A DNA stretch of 64,000 bases from Balneola sp. (GTDB taxonomy: Bacteria; Bacteroidota; Rhodothermia; Balneolales; Balneolaceae). Shown in pieces: positions 28,518-37,208 of this stretch (position 1 is the first letter of the stretch; the number at the start of each line of letters is the position of its first letter). The DNA lies in NCBI GenBank assembly GCA_002696035.1, contig NZQV01000006.1, positions 186,001-250,000 of the forward strand, read 5' to 3'. A program made the translations under genes and the position numbers. Below the pieces are notes generated by a model, which saw nothing but the letters and a program-made list of their open reading frames with translations, was not told the origin of the DNA and ran no database searches.

Positions 28518-29579
28518 TTAAGCAACGGCTTCTTCGGGTTTCAGCATATCGGCACACCAAGTTTCGAGAGCATCGATCCAAAGATCATTATCATTCACAC
28601 AAGGAATAAGGATGAGATCATCTCCCCCGGCTTCCACAAAGTCTTCTTTGCCACGAATGCCAATTTCTTCCAGCGTCTCAATACAATCAGAGATAAAAGC
28701 CGGACAGCAAACGGCTACTTTCTTCACTCCTTCCTCAGCCAGCCGAACCAGCTCATTATCGGTTGCCGGGGTAAGCCATGGGTCTATCCCCAGCTTAGAC
28801 TGAAACGCAAAGCTGTAATTAAAATCTTTGTTATCAAGATTCAGGTACCTGGCTACGTTTTGGGTAGTTTTAACATCCTGATGACGATAGCAAAATGTAT
28901 GTGCGGGAGAATTTACATTACAGCAATCCTCGCACTTCAGGCAATGATCGCCCGTAATATCTCTTTTCTTGATATGTCGTTCAGGAACCCCATGGTAAGA
29001 AAACAGAAGGTGATCAATATCATGCTCTTCTATATATGGACGTATACTTTCAGACAGTGCTTTTACATACTGAGGGTCGTCATAGAATGCATCTTTTGTG
29101 ATCATTTCCAGCTGCGGATATTTATTCTGCCAAACTTCTTTGGCTTTTTCGATCACCGTTTCAGTGGTAGCCATCGCATACTGAGGATAGAGTGGAACCA
29201 TAAAGACTCGTTCAAGATCCGGATTTTTCTCCATCAACTCATCAAAACCGGCTTCAATAGATGGATTTCCATAGCGCATTCCCATGGCAATAGGCACTTC
29301 ATCACCCAATCTTTTCTGCAGCTTGTCGATCACTCGCTGTGTAATCACAATTAGAGGCGAGCCTTCATCCCACCAGATCAACTCGTAGGCTTCAGCAGAC
29401 TCTTTAGGGCGAATTGGCAGTATAATCCCTTCCACAAGAGCTTTCCGAATCGGAGTAGGGAAGTCAATGACCCGCTTGTCCGTTAAAAATTCTCTCAGAT
29501 ATACTTTCAGATCAGCCGGCTCATAACTGTCGGGAGATCCAAGGTTTACCAATAAAATACCTGTTTTAGATTGTTCCAT
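28518..29579 (-). CDS. hemH: Ferrochelatase
   Basis: A 353-residue ferrochelatase that inserts iron into the porphyrin as the last step of heme b synthesis. Seen motifs include LVNLGSPDS at the N-terminus, the catalytic-His region LLFSYHGVPERH, and the conserved SKLGIDPWLTP. A cysteine cluster (Cys213, Cys216, Cys219, Cys220 and Cys230, in CLKCEDCC and FCYRHQ) is unusual in density; see findings. It is the first gene of a hemH-hemG pair. Confidence 0.96.
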   Translation of the reverse strand: MEQSKTGILLVNLGSPDSYEPADLKVYLREFLTDKRVIDFPTPIRKALVEGIILPIRPKESAEAYELIWWDEGSPLIVITQRVIDKLQKRLGDEVPIAMGMRYGNPSIEAGFDELMEKNPDLERVFMVPLYPQYAMATTETVIEKAKEVWQNKYPQLEMITKDAFYDDPQYVKALSESIRPYIEEHDIDHLLFSYHGVPERHIKKRDITGDHCLKCEDCCNVNSPAHTFCYRHQDVKTTQNVARYLNLDNKDFNYSFAFQSKLGIDPWLTPATDNELVRLAEEGVKKVAVCCPAFISDCIETLEEIGIRGKEDFVEAGGDDLILIPCVNDNDLWIDALETWCADMLKPEEAVA

Positions 29580-29642
29580 GCCTGATTTTAGTCTATGTTT
29601 ACTCTATAGTTTTACAATAACTTTGATTAGTGTGAAGATACA

Positions 29643-30449
29643 ATGAATTCAGCGAAAAATGGTTCTTTATTGATAATTGGATGCGGCTGGCTTGGAAAAA
29701 AACTAGGCCAAATTGTAGCAGAAAAAAATGTTACCGTATTTGGCACCACCCGCACATCTTCTAATTTTTCTGAACTCAGCGACCATAACATCAAACCGGT
29801 AAAATTGGAACTGCCGGCATCTTCATTGTCTGAAATAAGGCTTCCTGAAACCGATTCCGTTTTGATATCTATTTCTCCGGGTCGGGGTGATGATCGCTCT
29901 ACATATCCACTAATTATGGGCCAACTTGCCCAGGTTCTGGCTGAAAGAAACACGCAGGTCATCATGTATAGTTCCACTTCTGTTTATGGAAATGCGAAAG
30001 GTGAAGTCACCGAAAATGATGCCACTCCCGATCCTGAAAACAGCAACGCCATTGTAGCCGCAGAAGGTGCATTAAGAAAACATTTCCCTGATGCTGTGAT
30101 ACTGAGACTTTCCGGATTATATGGGGAAGACCGCCACCCCGCAAAGTACATGGCAGGCCGTAAGGATATCTCAGGTGGAGATGCCCCTGTAAACCTGGTT
30201 CACCGCGAGGATGTAATTCGAGCCACAGAATGGGTTATTGAAAATGATCTGCGCGGTGAAATACTGAATGTATGTGCTCCGGTTCACCCCGACAAACAAG
30301 AGATCTACACAACCATCACAGAACGGCTTGAAATGAAAAAACCAACGTTTATAGATGGTGGAAATGATGGAAAGCAGGTTTCTTCTGAAAAACTGATCAG
30401 CAAAGGTTTTGAATTTATCCATTCCGACCCGTTAGCATTTTCCGCATAA
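29643..30449 (+). CDS. SDR/NAD-dependent epimerase-like protein (YeeZ family)
   Basis: A 268-residue Rossmann-fold protein of the extended SDR group. The nucleotide-binding loop is GCGWLGKKL (about residues 13-21). YSSTSVYGN supplies the Ser/Tyr of the active-site region and RLSGLYGEDRHP the substrate side. YeeZ-type proteins have no assigned substrate. It is divergently oriented from hemH with about 63 bases between. An intrinsic terminator directly follows its stop codon. Confidence 0.82.
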   Translation: MNSAKNGSLLIIGCGWLGKKLGQIVAEKNVTVFGTTRTSSNFSELSDHNIKPVKLELPASSLSEIRLPETDSVLISISPGRGDDRSTYPLIMGQLAQVLAERNTQVIMYSSTSVYGNAKGEVTENDATPDPENSNAIVAAEGALRKHFPDAVILRLSGLYGEDRHPAKYMAGRKDISGGDAPVNLVHREDVIRATEWVIENDLRGEILNVCAPVHPDKQEIYTTITERLEMKKPTFIDGGNDGKQVSSEKLISKGFEFIHSDPLAFSA

Positions 30450-30480
30450 AAAAAGACCTCAATCAAGAGGCCTTTTTTAA
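30448..30480. terminator. Bidirectional terminator between convergent genes
   Basis: The stem AAAAAAGACCTC and its near-perfect inverted copy GAGGCCTTTTTT (one mismatch) have a six-base loop. It begins at the stop codon of the YeeZ-family gene and lies 49 bases from the stop of the convergent FadL-like gene. Confidence 0.75.
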
Positions 30481-30528
30481 CTAACTACGGAGTTCTTATT
30501 GGTATGGATCTGCTACTATGTAATCGTA

Positions 30529-32064
30529 CTAAAATAAGATTCTTAGCCCTGCCAAAACTTTTACGGTTGTCACTTCATGGTCGATGGTTTCAGAGCGAGC
30601 TATACCACCGTCATTATAATCGAAGTAAGAATATGCTACTGAACGGTCGTTCCAAAAGGAATATTGCCCCATCAGATCGAAAACCATATTGTCGGTTATT
30701 TGGGTACTGAACCCCGCTGAAACTATGTTCTTGGTCGCTTCATACACCGAACTCTTTCCCGGTAAATACGCGTATCCCGCTTTTAGTTTTAGCTGATCGT
30801 TAAGGGTATATCCCAGTCCTGCCTTTAAATTTGCCTTCATCTGATATGATGAACTCATGAAGGAAGACAGCTCCTCTTGTTGCTCTCGCAGGGCTACTTC
30901 GTCGTTGAAACTCAGATCATTTCCGGATATAAAATCAAGACGCAGGTTGGAATAATCGCTTAGTTCTGCCGCCAGTGACAGATCAAAATTTCCAATGTCA
31001 GAAAAAGTCAATCCGGCTTTAAGTTCACCGGGTTTTTTGATCCGGTATTCATAAACGCCATCGCTGGCAAAGTCGGCCTGAAATGGCGTTGAGCCGTCAT
31101 CCAACTCGGTGGTAATGGATGAATAGTATTGCTCCTGAACAACCATGGTGGAAGGAAACAAGTAACTTACTCCTAATGTAATATTAGGTGAAAATTGGTA
31201 TAGAAGTCCAGCACGAATGGAAAAACCTATCACATCTGAATCAATTTCATCAGAGGTCAGAATATTATCGATGTCGGTGTATTCTCCTTCAGTATCGGAT
31301 GGGATGAACTCGGCGTTATAGTCATTGAATTCATCTACTTCCAGAAAATTTCTGCGGTAGGTGTGAGTGCCCGATGTAATTCCAGCAGAAAGTCCCAAAA
31401 ACAGATTCTTCTGAAATTCAGTACCAAAAAACACGGAGTACTCGCCAATATTTGTGGATTGCGTGACCTCAGCTTCCTGGGTAATTCCGGGATAGGTATC
31501 AAAACCAATGCGGAAAATGGATTCGCGGTAGGTTGAATCCACATCACCCCAGTCGGTGGCATACACATCGTAGGCAAGGCCGTAGTAGTCGCTGTCGGGT
31601 TCGCGGAAGTCATCAGTGATGGTACTTTGGTTGTTTCTGGCGCTGATTCTGGTAACATCACGCATGTTAGTAACACGATTGTAGCCGGCTCCCATCACAA
31701 AACTACCCTGTTCGGTTGGTAATTTATATACCACCCCGATGTCGCCAAACCCAAGGTTATTGTCCTCGGTCATTACCGTGTTGCCCTGATAGCTGTTTTC
31801 CATTTCTACATTAGAGTTATAAAGTCCAAAACTGAACGAGCTTTCATTCAGCAAAGCTATACTCGCCGGATTATCCACAAAACTGCCAAAGCCATATGCC
31901 GTAGAAACGGAAGGTAAAAAGCCATTTGCTGCATCTCCGTTAAAATTCTGTTGGCTGAACTGTAGCGCCAGATTTGCATACGAAGAAGGTTTATTTCCAT
32001 CCTGTGCAAATAGGGAATTAAAAGACAATAAAAGGGCTGTAAGAAGAAGGACTGCTTTCTTCAT
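30529..32064 (-). CDS. FadL/OMPP1-like outer-membrane protein
   Basis: A 511-residue barrel protein with a signal peptide (cleaved after LFAQ). The N-terminal part (TAYGFGSFVDNPASIALLN) resembles the FadL/TodX family plug and the first strand, where NPA is conserved. The rest is a strand-rich barrel (LGVSYLFPST, LKLKAGYAYLPGKSSV) ending in LRILF, a typical C-terminal barrel strand. FadL proteins carry hydrophobic compounds across the outer membrane; the ligand is unknown. It starts 40 bases after the stop of the Ser/Arg-rich lipoprotein gene, on the same strand, so the two are likely co-transcribed. Confidence 0.85.
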   Translation of the reverse strand: MKKAVLLLTALLLSFNSLFAQDGNKPSSYANLALQFSQQNFNGDAANGFLPSVSTAYGFGSFVDNPASIALLNESSFSFGLYNSNVEMENSYQGNTVMTEDNNLGFGDIGVVYKLPTEQGSFVMGAGYNRVTNMRDVTRISARNNQSTITDDFREPDSDYYGLAYDVYATDWGDVDSTYRESIFRIGFDTYPGITQEAEVTQSTNIGEYSVFFGTEFQKNLFLGLSAGITSGTHTYRRNFLEVDEFNDYNAEFIPSDTEGEYTDIDNILTSDEIDSDVIGFSIRAGLLYQFSPNITLGVSYLFPSTMVVQEQYYSSITTELDDGSTPFQADFASDGVYEYRIKKPGELKAGLTFSDIGNFDLSLAAELSDYSNLRLDFISGNDLSFNDEVALREQQEELSSFMSSSYQMKANLKAGLGYTLNDQLKLKAGYAYLPGKSSVYEATKNIVSAGFSTQITDNMVFDLMGQYSFWNDRSVAYSYFDYNDGGIARSETIDHEVTTVKVLAGLRILF

Positions 32065-32104
32065 ATTCTGGATATCCTGTAATTTTTTGAGTTGAGCCGG
32101 AGGC

Positions 32105-33487
32105 TTAGTTACCGCCGCGGCTTCGTTTGCTCGAACTTGAGGAGCTTCTGCTTTTGGTGCCGCTCGATGACCTGCTTGAGGACGAACTTCGGGTTACATT
32201 TGTACTTTTTGATGAAGACCGCGATGAGGAGCTGCTTTTTACACTCCGTGAATTGGTACTTCGGCTTGATGAATTAATTCCCCTCACCCGACTATTGAAC
32301 AATGAAGATGAACGATAATTTGTGCGGTCAGATGATGTAGATTTGAACAGGTCAAAAAAGCCTGATCGCGAACTGCTGCTTCTACCGTTTGTTTGTGAAA
32401 CTCGGCGTGCAGGAATGGTATAACTGCGGCTTCTGATATCAGAAATATTGATGTCTCGTACCGATGTCTGGCCAAAAGTAGATTGATAGTTGTTTCCACC
32501 TCTTGATCTGCTTTTTCCGCTATCACCACCTGAAGAACGTTTTCCGACCGATGATCCGCTGCCACGACTCCGCGTATTGTTGTCACTTCCTGATGATCTT
32601 GATTTACCAACTGAGGATCCACGACTTCGGCCTACATCTCCGGACGAACCTCTTCCAATTGAGCTCCCGTTTGTGCTTCTTACCCGAGTATTCGTATTTA
32701 CATTGCGGGTTCTGGTTACACCCGTTCCCCTGGTTCTGAAATCACCGGAATTTCCACTTTTTAAGCCATTGCTGCCGCGTGTTCTATAATCTCCTCTGTT
32801 AACAAGCCCACTGTTTCGAGGACCTTTTCTATACAGGTCAGCGTCTCTGCGATATTTTTTACTCCAATTATATCTGTTGTAGGCAACATGGTAGTTGTAA
32901 TAGGGATTTCCCCAGTAGCCATGGTTGTAATATGGGCTGTAATATCCCCAGTGGTTGCCGTAAAAGCCGGCGTAGAATCCACCACCATAATAGCCACCAT
33001 AGTCATACCAGAATGAGGAATAAAATCCTGGATAGTGGTAAAAATCGTAGTATGCAAAAGCGCCGGTGTATCCTCTTAAAAATCGGTGGCGGTTGAAGCT
33101 GTAACGTGCGCTGTAAGGGAAATATCCAGCATTGACCCAACCATCAGTATATCCATCGTCGTAGCCGGCATCATAGCCTTCCCAAAATAATTTATTGGCG
33201 TAATGTTCTTCGTACCAGCGCTTTGTTTCGTAATCCTGAAAATAGATATCCATTTCTTGCAGAGCCAATTCCCGTTCCAATGCTTCCGCTTCAGGGTCAA
33301 CGGCTTCTTTTTGATATTCTCGTTCAGAAGTCGCCTCTTGCTTGTACTCATCCCATGAATAATTTGAACTGTATCCACGATCTTCGACAGGAAACTGATC
33401 AAAGGTTTGAAATTGTGTGTAGCAACCTGTTAGCATAAATGGCAGGAAAAGGAGAAAAAACCGATGGATAACTTTTTGAGACTTCAT
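32105..33487 (-). CDS. Lipoprotein with Tyr/Gly-rich and Ser/Arg-rich low-complexity tail
   Basis: A 460-residue lipoprotein. Its signal peptide ends in the lipobox LTGC (Cys22). Residues about 40-115 are acidic and helical. Residues about 120-210 are extremely Tyr/Gly/Phe-rich. Residues about 215-460 are a Ser/Arg/Gly-rich basic repeat (SRSSSSSR types, GSSVGKSR). There is no known domain. The strongly basic, disordered tail would bind anionic polymers such as LPS, DNA or sulfated glycans; this is inferred. It lies between a two-component system and a FadL-like barrel on the same strand. Confidence 0.85.
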   Translation of the reverse strand: MKSQKVIHRFFLLFLPFMLTGCYTQFQTFDQFPVEDRGYSSNYSWDEYKQEATSEREYQKEAVDPEAEALERELALQEMDIYFQDYETKRWYEEHYANKLFWEGYDAGYDDGYTDGWVNAGYFPYSARYSFNRHRFLRGYTGAFAYYDFYHYPGFYSSFWYDYGGYYGGGFYAGFYGNHWGYYSPYYNHGYWGNPYYNYHVAYNRYNWSKKYRRDADLYRKGPRNSGLVNRGDYRTRGSNGLKSGNSGDFRTRGTGVTRTRNVNTNTRVRSTNGSSIGRGSSGDVGRSRGSSVGKSRSSGSDNNTRSRGSGSSVGKRSSGGDSGKSRSRGGNNYQSTFGQTSVRDINISDIRSRSYTIPARRVSQTNGRSSSSRSGFFDLFKSTSSDRTNYRSSSLFNSRVRGINSSSRSTNSRSVKSSSSSRSSSKSTNVTRSSSSSRSSSGTKSRSSSSSSKRSRGGN

Positions 33488-33573
33488 GACGGATACCTTT
33501 GGGGCTTTTATTTTTGCTTCACTTTAAAATAGCTATCTCATTACTCACATTTTATCACATGTTAATGTGAGCA

Positions 33574-34206
33574 TCAGATTTCACCACGCAAAGATTTTGC
33601 TATTACTTCCGCTTTCGAATTCACGTGCAATTTCTTGTAAATGTTTCGAATATGGGCCCGTACCGTATCTATGGATATATCGTAGCGATCAGCGATCAAC
33701 TTGTAGCTGAGTCCGTCTACCAGACCATTCACGATATCCTGTTCGCGGTTTGTGAGCATGCTTTCTTCGTTCTTTTTGGGAGCTTCTTCATTGAAGTGAG
33801 AGATCACCTTCCGCGCGATCTGGGGAGACATGGGCGCACCACCTTTTAACAGGTTTTCTATAGATTCTTTGATCTCAGGAAGGGAGGTATGCTTCAGTAA
33901 ATATCCCGAAGCGCCGGCTTTAAGAGAGTCGAAGATCTTGTGCGAGTCGTGATACACTGTAAGCATCATGATCTCAATTTCAGGATATTTTGATTTTATG
34001 ATCCCCATCCCCTTTATACCCGACATTCCCGGTAGCTGTATATCCATCAGGATCACTTCAGGTCGCTCGTGTTTTTCAAGGTGATCCAGCATTTCCTCCA
34101 CCGAATCAACTGCAACGGGACATTCCATCCCGTCCTGCATATCCAGGTAACGTTGTATCAGATCTCTGATTTTTTTGTTGTCTTCCACAATTCCAATCAC
34201 AGCCAT
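33574..34206 (-). CDS. NarL/LuxR-family response regulator
   Basis: A 210-residue regulator. The receiver domain has Glu8/Asp9 and the phospho-acceptor Asp55 (LMDIQLPG). The C-terminal LuxR HTH is typical (LTNREQDIVNGLVDGLSYKLIADRYDIS in part, then TVRAHIRNIYKKL). Its gene begins nine bases after the stop of the sensor kinase, so the two form one operon and a cognate pair. It is the only response regulator in the window. Confidence 0.93.
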   Translation of the reverse strand: MAVIGIVEDNKKIRDLIQRYLDMQDGMECPVAVDSVEEMLDHLEKHERPEVILMDIQLPGMSGIKGMGIIKSKYPEIEIMMLTVYHDSHKIFDSLKAGASGYLLKHTSLPEIKESIENLLKGGAPMSPQIARKVISHFNEEAPKKNEESMLTNREQDIVNGLVDGLSYKLIADRYDISIDTVRAHIRNIYKKLHVNSKAEVIAKSLRGEI

Positions 34207-34215
34207 AATATCTCC

Positions 34216-37095
34216 TTAGTTAGCGTTCAGTTTTCCCTCAACTTTGATAGAAAATCCATTCTCCGTATCAATAGTAATATTTGCGCCTATCCGTTGCGCT
34301 CGCATATCCATGTTACGTAATCCATGCCCGGTTTTTTTTGTGCCTTTTCCGGTAGTACCGTTATCAGAAATAACAAATTCAAACCGGCCGCTATTATTTT
34401 TCATTTTGATGTCCACCCGATCACCATTCGAATACTTCGCAATATTATTTACAGCCTCCTTAAAGATCAGATACACATTTTCTTTCACAGAAACCGGAAG
34501 TTTATTATCCATATCCAGGTCATCAAAATCATAGCTCACCACCATATCCTTCTGCTCCAGGGTGTTAAGAATGTAATCCTGCATGCGGTCGGTTAGGTCT
34601 CCCAAGGTATCATTCCTGGCATCTATCGACCATACAATGTCATCAAGACTTGAAACGATTTTTCGGGATTGTTTCCCTATTTGTTGAAGGGTTTTATTTA
34701 ATTCAGGATTGGTATCGGTGGCTTGCAGAAAATCCGATTGCAGGGCAATTTCTGTTAAACTAGCCCCCACATCATCATGAAGATCGCTGGCTATACGCAC
34801 CCGCATCCTCTCAATATCGATCATTTTTCGCACGCGGTAATAATTATAGAATAAGTATATAATACCCACCAAAACGATCAGCACTACCCCCAAAAACCAC
34901 CACTGCATCCAAAAGGGTGCTGTAATACTAAATTTCACTTCTTCCACATCTTCACTCCACGCGCCGTTTACATTTCGGGCATGCACTTTAAAGGTATATT
35001 CACCCGGTGGAAGCGATGGATATTTTACGGACCGATTGGTTGTCTGCTGCCAGCCCGGATCTATTCCACTTAGCTGATACTCGTACAGAATCTGATTAGG
35101 TGCGGTAAAATTAATTCCTGCAAACCGAATCTCAAGGTAATTTTCTTCGTGCGATAGCGTGAAAGGATTTCCGGCCTGATACTCCCGGCCTGATGCATTT
35201 ATTCCCGTGATATGAACCTTTGGGGAAACCGGATTGCCTCCATACGAATTTGGGTTGAACCGACTGAATCCCTCGACAGTACCAAACCACAACATTCCTT
35301 CTGAATCTTCATACACGGCTCCCAGGTTCAGCTCATTGGCTATCAGTCCCTGTTCGGTACTCAACACCTGAAAAGCCTCCACAGCATTTCCATTATCACT
35401 ATTGAAATACTTCTCTGCATTAAATCGGACCACTCCGTTGGTTGTCCCTATCCAAAATAAGCCATCTTCTGTTTGGTGAATGAAGTAGCACACATCATCG
35501 GGCAGGCCGTCATTCCTTGTTATACTTTGAAACCGAAGACCATCAAACCAAGCGAGTCCTCCAAAAGTAGACGCCCAAATTCGTCCCTGCTGATCTTTTT
35601 CGAGGTTCATGACGGCATTATTTGGAAGTCCTTCCTGAATGGCAAAACTCTGGAATTCACCATCCATATAGCGAGTGACTCCACCATATGTCCCGATCCA
35701 GATGGAGCCGTCATCTCCTTCCACTGAGATCAATACCCGATTGCTGATCAATCCATCTTCTGATGAAATTTGCTCAAACTGACTTCCATCATACCGAATA
35801 ATTCCATCATCATATGTACTGATCCAATATGTACCATTCGAGGCCTCCATTATATTCCGAACCCGCGGATAGGGAAATTCCTGCTCGCTAAAAACCTTTA
35901 CACTGTTGTCTTGAATGATGGCAAGGCCGTCTCCCATTCCTACCCAGGTACGCTGTTTAGAGTCAGTGAAAAGCGTATAGATTTGATTGTCAGGAAGTGC
36001 ACTATTTACTCCATGGTCTTGAAATTCACCATTTTCCAGTGCTGTAATTCCTCCGCCAAAAGTAGCTATCCAAGTAGTTCCATCAGCATCTTCTGTAAAT
36101 GATGTTACCAGATTATTGGGTAAACCCTGAGTAGTACTGTAATTTGCAAAATAATCGCCAAGGAATAGATTCACCCCTCCTCCATAAGTACCCAGCCAAA
36201 TATTTTCCTCGTTATCAAGCATTGAAGATTGAATGATCTCGGTAGACAATCCCGACCTTACGGTAAAGTTCTGGAATGTTTCCCCATTATAGAAACTAGC
36301 GCCGCTCTCGGTCCCCACCCACAGGTCTCCTTCCGGGGTTATTGTCAGGGTTTGTATCAGGTTGTTTACTAATCCATCTTTTGTTGTGAAAAGCTCAAAA
36401 CTATCTTCCCTGAACCGGATCAATCCATTGCGTGTACCGATCCAAACATCCCCATTCGAAGTAATCTCAATATCTCTTATGTGCTGATCATTAAGGCCAT
36501 TGGCTTCCGTATAGTTTACAAAATTCCCATCTTTCAGAACGGTAATCCCGCTCCTCGTCCCAATCCATATTTCTCCGTTTGGAGCCTCTTCTATGGTTCG
36601 AACCCGGTTTCCTACCAAGCCATTAGATGTGCTGTACTGGGTCAAAAACTGGTTGCTGTCAAATTGCCAAACTCCACTGCCATCGGTTCCAAACCAAATA
36701 TTTCCGACATCATCTTGCATAATTTCTGTAACCGTGGTGTTCTGTAAGGGGTCTAAAACAGAAAGTGTATAAATGCTATCGCTTGTAAAGAAATTAACAC
36801 CACCTTCTGAGCCGATCCAAATTTTACCATCCGAGCTTTTATGCAGTGCACGGATGCGGCTGCTGTTCAGCCCATCACTTTCGAAATACGTTTGAAAGCG
36901 AATACCATCAAATTTATTGAGTCCGTATCCAGTACCTAGCCAGATATAGCCGTCCTCATCTTGAACCATATCGTAGACTACTGACTCACTTAGTCCTTGC
37001 TCGATGGAAAAGGTACGGAAAGGATATTGCTGAGCCTCTGCCAGCTGGAAGCTGCAGACCAAAAAAAGTGTTATAAAGTTGAATAGTGTTTTCAT
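34216..37095 (-). CDS. Two-component sensor: Reg_prop beta-propeller, Y_Y_Y domain, HisKA_3 kinase
   Basis: A 959-residue membrane sensor kinase. A signal peptide (about 1-21) precedes a long periplasmic part of about 14 Reg_prop repeats (patterns such as GNIWFGTDGSGVW and GEIWIGTRSGI), forming two propellers up to about residue 650. Then come a Y_Y_Y domain (about 665-730), one transmembrane helix (about 733-755), HisKA_3 (DLHDDVGASL, phospho-His773) and an HATPase domain. This is the NarX-like non-hybrid version of the Bacteroidota sensor design. It probably senses an extracellular ligand and signals to the following response regulator. Confidence 0.93.
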   Translation of the reverse strand: MKTLFNFITLFLVCSFQLAEAQQYPFRTFSIEQGLSESVVYDMVQDEDGYIWLGTGYGLNKFDGIRFQTYFESDGLNSSRIRALHKSSDGKIWIGSEGGVNFFTSDSIYTLSVLDPLQNTTVTEIMQDDVGNIWFGTDGSGVWQFDSNQFLTQYSTSNGLVGNRVRTIEEAPNGEIWIGTRSGITVLKDGNFVNYTEANGLNDQHIRDIEITSNGDVWIGTRNGLIRFREDSFELFTTKDGLVNNLIQTLTITPEGDLWVGTESGASFYNGETFQNFTVRSGLSTEIIQSSMLDNEENIWLGTYGGGVNLFLGDYFANYSTTQGLPNNLVTSFTEDADGTTWIATFGGGITALENGEFQDHGVNSALPDNQIYTLFTDSKQRTWVGMGDGLAIIQDNSVKVFSEQEFPYPRVRNIMEASNGTYWISTYDDGIIRYDGSQFEQISSEDGLISNRVLISVEGDDGSIWIGTYGGVTRYMDGEFQSFAIQEGLPNNAVMNLEKDQQGRIWASTFGGLAWFDGLRFQSITRNDGLPDDVCYFIHQTEDGLFWIGTTNGVVRFNAEKYFNSDNGNAVEAFQVLSTEQGLIANELNLGAVYEDSEGMLWFGTVEGFSRFNPNSYGGNPVSPKVHITGINASGREYQAGNPFTLSHEENYLEIRFAGINFTAPNQILYEYQLSGIDPGWQQTTNRSVKYPSLPPGEYTFKVHARNVNGAWSEDVEEVKFSITAPFWMQWWFLGVVLIVLVGIIYLFYNYYRVRKMIDIERMRVRIASDLHDDVGASLTEIALQSDFLQATDTNPELNKTLQQIGKQSRKIVSSLDDIVWSIDARNDTLGDLTDRMQDYILNTLEQKDMVVSYDFDDLDMDNKLPVSVKENVYLIFKEAVNNIAKYSNGDRVDIKMKNNSGRFEFVISDNGTTGKGTKKTGHGLRNMDMRAQRIGANITIDTENGFSIKVEGKLNAN

Positions 37096-37151
37096 TGCGA
37101 TAAATGTAACGCAAAGAACGCGAGATTAGTAGTGCAATAATTGCCAGATAT

Positions 37152-37190
37152 AAAAAAAGCCTCGATCAATTTAATGAACGAGGCTTTTGA
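37152..37190 (-). terminator. Intrinsic terminator of the rpsA gene
   Basis: The perfect stem AAAAGCCTCG (37155-37164) pairs with CGAGGCTTTT (37179-37188), with A/T runs on both sides, 20 bases beyond the rpsA stop on the minus strand. It can also act against read-through from the opposite direction. Confidence 0.8.
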
Positions 37191-37208
37191 ATGTATTAGG
37201 CCAGAAGA

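Noticed and set aside
32490-33438. Several overlapping open frames opposite the Ser/Arg-rich lipoprotein gene
   Set aside because: They come from the skewed codon composition of the low-complexity repeats on the other strand.
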